A stretch of DNA of 8,256 nucleotides from the NCBI GenBank assembly GCA_017629325.1, contig JAGBXL010000041.1:1-8256 (forward strand), written 5' to 3'. Under the pieces are notes generated by a model, which did not search any database, was not told where the DNA came from, and saw nothing but the letters and a program-made list of their open reading frames with translations. Positions 1 to 8,256 of the stretch are shown piece after piece. The stretch is from Clostridia bacterium. Lineage in GTDB: Bacteria > Bacillota > Clostridia > UMGS1810. The translations under genes and the position numbers were made by a program. Position 1 is the first letter of the stretch; each line of letters starts with the position of its first letter.

Positions 1-29
1 AGTATATATCTATTTACAGGAATTGTCAA
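1..29 (-). promoter_or_regulatory. Candidate sigma-A promoter reading leftward out of the window
   Basis: On the minus strand, TTGACA (bases 24-29) is followed by a 17-base spacer and TATACT (bases 1-6). This is a perfect -35 box and a 5/6 match to the -10 box at ideal spacing. It would drive a gene lying to the left of the window, divergent from the small HTH gene on the plus strand. Its -10 box overlaps the left arm of an inverted repeat at 3-40. The region is AT-rich, so chance matches are possible, but the full -35 plus exact spacing makes this one credible. The expressed gene is not visible. Confidence 0.55.
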
Positions 30-40
30 TAAGATATATA
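3..40. repeat. 9-bp inverted repeat across the divergent promoters, candidate operator
   Basis: TATATATCT at 3-11 is the exact reverse complement of AGATATATA at 32-40, with 20 bases between the arms. The left arm overlaps the -10 box of the leftward promoter and the right arm overlaps the -10 region of the rightward promoter. Centre-to-centre spacing is 29 bases, close to three helical turns, so a dimeric or paired binder would meet both arms on the same DNA face. The neighbouring HTH protein is the obvious candidate ligand, by analogy with autoregulated Xre/Cro repressors. The arms are mostly alternating A/T, so chance occurrence is a real alternative. Confidence 0.35.
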
Positions 41-51
41 TTTATTAAAAT
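13..51 (+). promoter_or_regulatory. Candidate promoter(s) for the small HTH regulator gene
   Basis: Two overlapping plus-strand candidates are visible. One is TTTACA (13-18) with an 18-base spacer and TATATT (37-42), which would start RNA near base 49. The other is TTGTCA (23-28) with a 17-base spacer and TAAAAT (46-51), which would start near base 58, at the very edge of the ribosome binding site. The first leaves a more usual leader and is preferred. Both overlap the minus-strand promoter at 1-29, so the two directions probably compete or are regulated together. Confidence 0.4.
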
Positions 52-58
52 ATACCAA

Positions 59-65
59 GAGGTGA
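59..65 (+). promoter_or_regulatory. Shine-Dalgarno site placing the start of the HTH gene at ATA 73
   Basis: GAGGTGA matches seven consecutive bases of the canonical GGAGGTGAT. It ends 7 bases before the ATA at 73-75. The rpoB gene in this window uses the same core (GAGGTGAT) with a 6-base gap to its ATG, so the spacing is right for this genome. No ATG, GTG or TTG lies in frame at a usable distance. The site therefore argues that initiation occurs, or once occurred, at base 73. Confidence 0.6.
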
Positions 66-72
66 GTTTAGG

Positions 73-273
73 ATAAAAATTACACTGGAATCTGCCCTAA
101 AGAATTATAATATTTCAAGATACGAATTGGCAAAACGAACCGGTATTCGATATCATGTAATTGATAATTATTACAAAAACAAAGTAATTAGGTATGATAG
201 CTTTGTTTTAGATAAAATATGCACTGCATTAGATTGCAGAATTGAAGATATTATTAAATTCGATAAAGAATAG
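73..273 (+). CDS. Small Xre/Cro-type helix-turn-helix regulator with an ATA at its start position
   Basis: This is a 66-codon reading frame ending in TAG at 271-273. The protein reads IKITLESALKNYNISRYELA and onward, and resembles stand-alone Cro/C1-type HTH proteins of about 65-70 residues common in Clostridia (the HTH_26 / Xre group). Residues 15-24 (SRYELAKRTG) form the first HTH helix, and about 26-37 (RYHVIDNYYKNK) the recognition helix with its basic end. Residues 41-62 (YDSFVLDKICTALDCRIEDI) form the closing helices typical of the family. There is no membrane segment or effector domain, so it is probably a cytoplasmic DNA-binding dimer that represses its own or neighbouring promoters. 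The start is odd. The family normally begins at the position occupied here by ATA (base 73), which has an excellent Shine-Dalgarno site in front. No ATG, GTG or TTG occurs in frame between the stop at 46-48 and TTG at 127, and the frame has no methionine codon at all. Initiation at AUA, a start-codon mutation (young pseudogene) and a sequence error are all possible. The gene is much more AT-rich than rpoBC. The domain call is firm; expression is uncertain. Confidence 0.72.
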   Translation: MKITLESALKNYNISRYELAKRTGIRYHVIDNYYKNKVIRYDSFVLDKICTALDCRIEDIIKFDKE

Positions 274-351
274 TACCCTATTAAAATTTAAAACAAGGTG
301 CTGTTCTTTTTTTGTTTTTGTAGAGATGAGATAAAAAAGATGGATTTAGCA
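274..351. other. Short AT-rich non-coding gap between the HTH gene and the shared terminator
   Basis: No reading frame with a start and ribosome binding site is visible here. The stretch contains a T-rich run (306-320, plus strand). In front of it is only a 4-bp possible stem (AACA...TGTT around 292-305), too weak to call a terminator. The octamer GTGCTGTT at 298-305 also occurs, on the opposite strand, across the 5' end of the tRNA gene (458-465), but it is too short to interpret. Transcription from the HTH gene most likely runs through this stretch to the strong hairpin at 352-389. Confidence 0.5.
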
Positions 352-389
352 AAAAAAATAGTACTGAATTTCTTCAGTACTATTTTTTT
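352..389. terminator. Bidirectional intrinsic terminator between tRNA-Thr and the HTH gene
   Basis: A perfect 17-bp stem (352-368 pairing with 373-389) encloses the 4-base loop TTTC. The core AGTACTGAA/TTCAGTACT is flanked by seven A on one side and seven T on the other, so RNA made in either direction ends in a hairpin with a U-run. On the minus strand it lies one base beyond the tRNA-Thr discriminator position and ends that transcript. On the plus strand it is the first strong terminator after the HTH gene. The A/T flanks pair with each other as well as supplying the U tract, which is typical of convergent Firmicutes genes. Confidence 0.9.
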
Positions 390-390
390 A

Positions 391-463
<73 letters not shown>

Positions 464-480
464 ACATCTCACAGGAAAAT

Positions 481-509
481 ATTATATCAAATAATATTAT
501 ATTTGTCAA
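481..509 (-). promoter_or_regulatory. Consensus sigma-A promoter of tRNA-Thr
   Basis: On the minus strand, TTGACA (504-509) and TATAAT (481-486) are separated by exactly 17 bases. Both hexamers match the consensus perfectly. Transcription would begin about bases 472-474, leaving a leader of about 10 nt before the mature tRNA 5' end at 463, to be removed by RNase P. The promoter lies between the rpoC terminator and the tRNA, so tRNA-Thr does not depend on read-through from rpoC. The spacer and flanks are very AT-rich, as expected for strong stable-RNA promoters. Confidence 0.93.
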
Positions 510-530
510 GAACTTTTAAAGAAAAATCGT

Positions 531-565
531 TTAAAAAGACTGCGGAAATTCCGCAGTCTTTTTGA
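531..565 (-). terminator. Intrinsic terminator of the rpoBC operon
   Basis: A 13-bp stem, AAAAAGACTGCGG (533-545) pairing with CCGCAGTCTTTTT (551-563), closes a 5-base loop, AAATT. It begins 9 bases beyond the rpoC stop codon on the minus strand and has the T run TTTTT (533-537). The GC-rich core followed by the U tract is a classical rho-independent terminator. Its symmetry could also terminate plus-strand RNA, but nothing converges on it. It separates rpoBC from the tRNA-Thr promoter immediately downstream. Confidence 0.93.
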
Positions 566-571
566 ATTTTA

Positions 572-4318
<3,747 letters not shown>

Positions 4319-4324
4319 AAAGCT

Positions 4325-4333
4325 ATCTCCTTT
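4325..4333 (-). promoter_or_regulatory. Ribosome binding site of rpoC
   Basis: AAAGGAGAT on the minus strand begins one base after the rpoB stop codon (4335-4337), with the GGAG core 8 bases before the ATG at 4316-4318. This settles the rpoC start: the in-frame ATG codons upstream (at 4357 and 4354) fall inside the end of rpoB and have no comparable site. The tight junction suggests translation of the two subunits is closely linked. Confidence 0.88.
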
Positions 4334-4334
4334 C

Positions 4335-7300
4335 TTATTGATCACCAAATTCATCATCTATTGAATCTATTGAACTGTCAAGATCGTCAATATCATCAAA
4401 ATCTACTATATATTCGTCGTCCATATCAAGAACGTCGGGAGCATCCATGTTGTCGATGTCGAGAATGTGAGCAAAGCTATCATCATCTGCATCGTCTATG
4501 GGCTCTAAATCATCGGATTCTTCGATTTCTTCGTCTTCAATTTCTTCATTTGAATCGGAAAGGACTTCATCATCAATTTCAGAATCGAAGAAGCCTTCTT
4601 CGTTACCCTCAAGGTTGATTCTTAAGTTTACATCATCATCGTCATCGTCGGTTTCTCTGATAGGAATAACCTCATCGTTGGCATCGAGAACTTTAACATC
4701 AAGGCCAAGACTCTGGAGTTCTTTTATGAGAACCTTAAATGATTCAGGAACACCTGGTTTTGGAATATTTTCACCTTTAACAATGGCTTCGTAGGTTTTA
4801 ACACGGCCAACAACGTCATCGGATTTAACTGTGAGGATTTCCTGGAGTGTGTATGCGGCACCGTAAGCTTCGAGTGCCCAAACTTCCATCTCACCAAATC
4901 TCTGACCGCCGAACTGTGCCTTACCGCCAAGAGGCTGCTGTGTAACAAGTGAATAAGGACCTGTGGAACGGGCGTGGATTTTATCATCAACAAGGTGATG
5001 GAGCTTGAGATAATACATGTAACCAACAGTTACAGGACTATCGAATGGATCACCTGTTCTGCCGTCGTAGAGGATAGACTTACCGTCTAATGATTTATCT
5101 GCCATTTTAAGAGTTTCGGAAATGGTCTTTTCGGTTGCACCATCGAATACAGGTGTGGCAATTTTCCAGCCAAGAGCTTTTGCCGCATAGCCAAGGTGAA
5201 CTTCGAGAACCTGTCCGATATTCATACGGGAAGGTACGCCCAAGGGGTTAAGAACTATCTGGAGAGGTGTGCCGTCGGGTAAGAATGGCATATCTTCTTC
5301 AGGAAGAATTCTGGATATAACACCTTTATTACCATGACGTCCTGCCATTTTATCACCAACAGAGATTTTTCTCTTCTGGGCAATATAGCAGCGAACAAGC
5401 TGATTTACTCCGGGTGGGAGTTCATCGCCGTTTTCACGGGTAAAGATTTTAACATCTACAACAATACCTGCTTCACCGTGAGGAACACGAAGTGAGGTAT
5501 CTCTTACATCTCTTGCTTTTTCACCAAAGATTGCACGGAGCAGTCTCTCTTCGGCTGAAAGCTCGGTTTCACCCTTAGGTGTTACCTTACCAACGAGAAT
5601 GTCGCCCGAACGAACTTCGGCACCTATTCTTACAATACCTCTTTCGTCGATATCTTTTAAAGCATCTTCACCAACATTTGAAATATCGCGTGTAATCTCT
5701 TCGGCACCAAGCTTGGTATCACGGGCTTCACATTCGTATTCTTCAATGTGAATAGATGTGAACACATCTTCTTTTACAAGACGTTCATTTATAAGGATAG
5801 CATCCTCGTAGTTATAACCTTCCCAGGTCATAAAGCCAATGAGAATGTTTTTACCAAGAGCAATTTCGCCGTTTGCAGTTGAAGGACCATCGGCAATTAT
5901 ATCGCCTTTTTTAACCCTTTCGCCATTAGACACTATTGGTTTCTGGTTAATACAGGTTGACTGGTTTGAACGAAGGAACTTAATGAACTTATATGTTCTG
6001 ATGTTTCCGTCATCTTCGCGAACCTGAACTTCATCTGCACCGACTCTTATAACAACGCCGTCTTCTTTTGCAAGAACACAAACGCCAGAATCTTTTGCAG
6101 CTTTATATTCCATACCTGTTCCTACGATAGGAGATTCTGTTTTTAAGAGCGGAACCGCCTGACGCTGCATGTTTGAACCCATGAGTGCACGGGTAGCATC
6201 ATCGTTTTCAAGGAAGGGAATCATAGCTGTTGCAACAGATACAATCTGTTTTGGAGATACGTCAACATAGTCAACTTTATCGGGAGTTACTTCGATAAAT
6301 TCGTCTCTGTAACGAACGATAACTTTTTCATTTACAAATGTGCCGTCCTCTGCAAGCTTTTCACTGGCAGGTGCAACATAATAGTTATCTTCGATATCGG
6401 CTGTCATATAGTCGATTTCATCGGTAACCTTAAGTGCTTCTTTATCGAATTTTCTGTATGGTGTTTCAATAAAGCCATATTCATTTATTCTTGCATAGCA
6501 TGCAAGGGAGTTGATAAGACCGATGTTTGGACCTTCAGGAGTTTCGATAGGACACATTCTGCCGTAGTGAGAATGGTGAACGTCTCGAACTTCGAAGCCG
6601 GCTCTTTCTCTTGAAAGACCTCCGGGACCGAGGGCTGAAAGTCTTCTTTTATGGGTGAGTTCGGCAAGGGGGTTTGTTTGGTCCATAAACTGTGAAAGCT
6701 GTGATGAACCAAAGAATTCTTTAATTGCCGAAACAACAGGACGTGAATTTATAAGAAGCTGAGGTGTTACAGCATCGAGATCCTGAATGGTCATTCTTTC
6801 TCTTACAACTCTTTCTAAACGAGAAAGACCTATTCTGAACTGATTCTGGAGTAGCTCACCTACTGCACGGAGGCGTCTGTTACCAAGGTGGTCGATATCA
6901 TCGGTTGTGCCAATGCCATAAGCCAAACCTAAATGGTAGTTTATGGAAGCATAAATATCTTCTGTGATGATATGCTTGGGAACAAGCTCTGTGATTCTTT
7001 CTTTTATGAGTTTCTTTATTTCTTCGTTATCATCGGAAGAAGCAAGAATTTCTTTAAGAACACTGAATTTTACTTTTTCTGATATTTCATATTCTGAAAT
7101 AAGTTCTTTTAATTCTTCGGATATATGGTCATTTATATCTACCATATCGTTGGTGAAGATTTTAATTTCTTTATCTTCAACCTTAACCCAAACTGTATTA
7201 ACACCTGCTTTTTCGAGAAGCGCAGCTTTTTCGGCAGAAATACATTCGCCTGCCTGAGCTAAAATTTCGCCTGTTTCTTCATCTACAACAGGTTTTGAAA

Positions 7301-8165
7301 GAGTTTGGTTTTTAATTCTGGCACTAAGAGATAATTTTTTGTTGAATTTAAAACGACCAACTTTAGAAAGATCGTATCTCTTAGCATCAAAGAACAAGCC
7401 GTTAATGAGGGTGGTGGCACTTTCTACCGTTGGGGGTTCGCCCGGACGGAGTTTTTTGTATATCTCAATAAGGGCTTCCTCAGCATTCTGAGTGAGGTCC
7501 TTTTCTAATGTAATATTTATTTTTTCATCGTAGCCAAACATTTCGAGAATTTCGGCATTTGTGTTAAGACCAAGTGCTCTTATAAGTACGGTTACGGGGA
7601 GCTTACGGGTTCTATCAATACGCACTGAAAAAACATCGTTGGAATCGGTTTCATATTCCAGCCATGCTCCGCGGTTTGGTATAACTGTTGCATCGTAAAG
7701 CTCTTTACCGGTTTTATCGTGCTGCATAGCATAGTAGATGCCGGGAGAACGAACAACCTGGCTAACGATAACTCTTTCAGCACCATTTATAATAAAGGTA
7801 CCCTGATCAGTCATAAGAGGGAATTCACCCATAAATATTTCCTGATCTTTTGCTTCGCCGGTTTCCTTATTTATAAGACGAACCTTAATTTTGAGAGGTT
7901 TTGAGTACGTTGCATCACGTGCTTTGCACTCTTCAATTGAATACTTTGGATTTTCATCCAGATAGTAATCATTAAATTCAAGAATCAGATTGCCCGAAAA
8001 GTCGCAAATAGGAGATACATCTTCGAGTACCTCTTTTAAGCCCTTATCGATGAACCACTGGTATGAATTTTTCTGCACCTCAATTAAGTTTGGCATTTCA
8101 AGAACTTCGTCAACCTGAGAGTAACTCATTCTTTCATTCTTACCAAGCCTTATAGGATGTACCAT
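4335..8165 (-). CDS. rpoB: DNA-directed RNA polymerase subunit beta (RpoB)
   Basis: This is the beta subunit of RNA polymerase, which forms one jaw of the DNA channel and shares the active centre with beta'. The start ATG (8163-8165, [20 protein letters not shown]) matches the family and has GAGGTGAT 6 bases upstream, giving 1276 residues. The protrusion and lobe regions fill roughly the first 400 residues. The rifampicin-binding segment is at 486-513 ([18 protein letters not shown] onward), with Q492, D495, H505, R508, S510 and L512 all in the drug-sensitive state. The second rifampicin cluster ([14 protein letters not shown], 538-551) is conserved. [12 protein letters not shown] (937-948) carries the two active-site lysines K939 and K947. 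The conserved C-terminal clamp anchor ends near 1160 ([20 protein letters not shown]). Beyond it is an unusually long acidic tail, 1171-1276, with 51 Asp or Glu out of 106 residues. The family core is complete and no frameshift is visible. Expression probably comes from a promoter upstream of the window. Confidence 0.99.
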   Translation of the reverse strand: MVHPIRLGKNERMSYSQVDEVLEMPNLIEVQKNSYQWFIDKGLKEVLEDVSPICDFSGNLILEFNDYYLDENPKYSIEECKARDATYSKPLKIKVRLINKETGEAKDQEIFMGEFPLMTDQGTFIINGAERVIVSQVVRSPGIYYAMQHDKTGKELYDATVIPNRGAWLEYETDSNDVFSVRIDRTRKLPVTVLIRALGLNTNAEILEMFGYDEKINITLEKDLTQNAEEALIEIYKKLRPGEPPTVESATTLINGLFFDAKRYDLSKVGRFKFNKKLSLSARIKNQTLSKPVVDEETGEILAQAGECISAEKAALLEKAGVNTVWVKVEDKEIKIFTNDMVDINDHISEELKELISEYEISEKVKFSVLKEILASSDDNEEIKKLIKERITELVPKHIITEDIYASINYHLGLAYGIGTTDDIDHLGNRRLRAVGELLQNQFRIGLSRLERVVRERMTIQDLDAVTPQLLINSRPVVSAIKEFFGSSQLSQFMDQTNPLAELTHKRRLSALGPGGLSRERAGFEVRDVHHSHYGRMCPIETPEGPNIGLINSLACYARINEYGFIETPYRKFDKEALKVTDEIDYMTADIEDNYYVAPASEKLAEDGTFVNEKVIVRYRDEFIEVTPDKVDYVDVSPKQIVSVATAMIPFLENDDATRALMGSNMQRQAVPLLKTESPIVGTGMEYKAAKDSGVCVLAKEDGVVIRVGADEVQVREDDGNIRTYKFIKFLRSNQSTCINQKPIVSNGERVKKGDIIADGPSTANGEIALGKNILIGFMTWEGYNYEDAILINERLVKEDVFTSIHIEEYECEARDTKLGAEEITRDISNVGEDALKDIDERGIVRIGAEVRSGDILVGKVTPKGETELSAEERLLRAIFGEKARDVRDTSLRVPHGEAGIVVDVKIFTRENGDELPPGVNQLVRCYIAQKRKISVGDKMAGRHGNKGVISRILPEEDMPFLPDGTPLQIVLNPLGVPSRMNIGQVLEVHLGYAAKALGWKIATPVFDGATEKTISETLKMADKSLDGKSILYDGRTGDPFDSPVTVGYMYYLKLHHLVDDKIHARSTGPYSLVTQQPLGGKAQFGGQRFGEMEVWALEAYGAAYTLQEILTVKSDDVVGRVKTYEAIVKGENIPKPGVPESFKVLIKELQSLGLDVKVLDANDEVIPIRETDDDDDDVNLRINLEGNEEGFFDSEIDDEVLSDSNEEIEDEEIEESDDLEPIDDADDDSFAHILDIDNMDAPDVLDMDDEYIVDFDDIDDLDSSIDSIDDEFGDQ
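4338..4655 (-). other. Acidic C-terminal tail segment of RpoB
   Basis: This marks the part of rpoB encoding residues 1171-1276. By direct count, 51 of 106 residues are Asp or Glu, and only R1182 and H1233 are potentially positive. It starts with six Asp in a row (1173-1178). Nearer the end it contains three copies of a hydrophobic-hydrophobic-Asp-hydrophobic-Asp pattern: ILDID (1234-1238), VLDMD (1245-1249) and IVDFD (1253-1257). It is predicted to be disordered. Bacillus RpoB also ends in an acidic extension, but from memory a shorter one without this patterning. Confidence 0.8.
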
Positions 8166-8171
8166 GTTTCC

Positions 8172-8179
8172 ATCACCTC
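8172..8179 (-). promoter_or_regulatory. Ribosome binding site of rpoB
   Basis: GAGGTGAT on the minus strand is a perfect eight-base match to the 16S anti-Shine-Dalgarno complement and ends 6 bases before the ATG at 8163-8165. It fixes the rpoB start. The overlapping ATG at 8171-8173 is out of frame and would place the site too close. Confidence 0.9.
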
Positions 8180-8230
8180 ATATATTTTTTTTGCTCAAAA
8201 TTACATTGCTGCAACCTTGACGCATAAAAC

Positions 8231-8256
8231 ACAAAAATCTGCAAACGCAGTAATTG
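8231..8256 (-). terminator. Possible attenuator or terminator arm upstream of rpoB, cut by the window edge
   Basis: On the minus strand, CTGCGTTTGCAG (8239-8250) is followed by ATTTTTGTGTTTT. Alone it can form only a 4-bp stem (CTGC/GCAG, loop GTTT). Followed by a T-rich run, it could instead be the right arm of a longer hairpin whose left arm lies beyond base 8256. Partial terminators between rplL and rpoB are known in other bacteria, where they lower rpoBC expression relative to ribosomal proteins. That this is one is inference. The rest of the leader (8180-8230) shows no promoter, and no upstream gene end can be assigned. Confidence 0.3.

Noticed and set aside
62..76. Four-codon frame GTG AGT TTA GGA TAA overlapping the ATA start, as a possible coupled leader peptide
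   Set aside because: Its GTG lies inside the Shine-Dalgarno site itself and has no ribosome binding site of its own. The overlap is probably incidental.
298..305. GTGCTGTT copy matching the 5' end of the tRNA gene (opposite strand), as a possible integration scar
   Set aside because: Eight bases is within chance expectation. True attachment repeats at tRNA genes are usually longer and match the 3' end.
292..320. Possible first terminator of the HTH gene (AACA/TGTT stem followed by a T-rich run)
   Set aside because: The stem has only 4 weak base pairs, and a far stronger hairpin lies 50 bases further on.
4361..4794. Plus-strand open frames antisense to the rpoB tail (Ser-rich and Arg/His-rich)
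   Set aside because: Their biased composition mirrors the GAT/GAA-rich codons of the acidic tail on the opposite strand. No start signals or domains are seen.
8166..8256. Coding end of an upstream gene (such as rplL) on the minus strand
   Set aside because: All three minus-strand frames stay open over most of this short stretch, and none reads like an RplL C-terminus or another recognised protein. Coding cannot be claimed.

Overview
The window comes from a low-to-moderate GC Gram-positive bacterium, most likely a member of class Clostridia (Bacillota). This rests on RpoB and RpoC architecture: no SI3 insertion in the trigger loop, a Firmicutes-type beta' zinc-binding N-terminus and clamp, and an acidic beta C-terminus. 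Strong GAGGTGAT-like Shine-Dalgarno sites, a near-perfect sigma-A promoter and a Xre/Cro-type mini-regulator common in Clostridia also fit. I cannot name the genus.

Most of the window (bases 572-8165) is one bacterial core operon on the minus strand. rpoB (beta) is followed after 16 bases by rpoC (beta'). These are the two large catalytic subunits of RNA polymerase, and both are complete with all key residues visible. Upstream of rpoB lie 91 bases of leader up to the window edge. No promoter is visible there, but a possible right arm of a hairpin is, so rpoBC is probably transcribed from further upstream (usually rplJ-rplL). rpoC ends at a strong intrinsic terminator.

Beyond that terminator, still on the minus strand, is an independent tRNA-Thr(GGU) gene. 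It has a textbook promoter (TTGACA, 17 bases, TATAAT), no encoded CCA, and its own hairpin terminator. The str-operon genes that often follow rpoC (rpsL, rpsG, fusA, tuf) are not there.

At the left end, on the plus strand, is a 66-codon gene for a stand-alone Xre/Cro helix-turn-helix regulator. It has no ATG, GTG or TTG at the expected start: an ATA codon sits at the correct distance from a good Shine-Dalgarno site. In front of it is a compact AT-rich region with promoters pointing both ways and a 9-base inverted repeat, plausibly the regulator's operator. This gene and tRNA-Thr converge on a bidirectional 17-bp hairpin terminator.

The main points for a second look are the ATA start, the divergent promoter with its inverted repeat, the roughly 105-residue very acidic RpoB tail with repeated hydrophobic-Asp motifs, and an insertion of about 65 residues in RpoC just after the catalytic region. 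I found no mobile element, CRISPR array, defence system or clearly new multi-gene system. The window is mainly core genome with a small accessory-looking left end.
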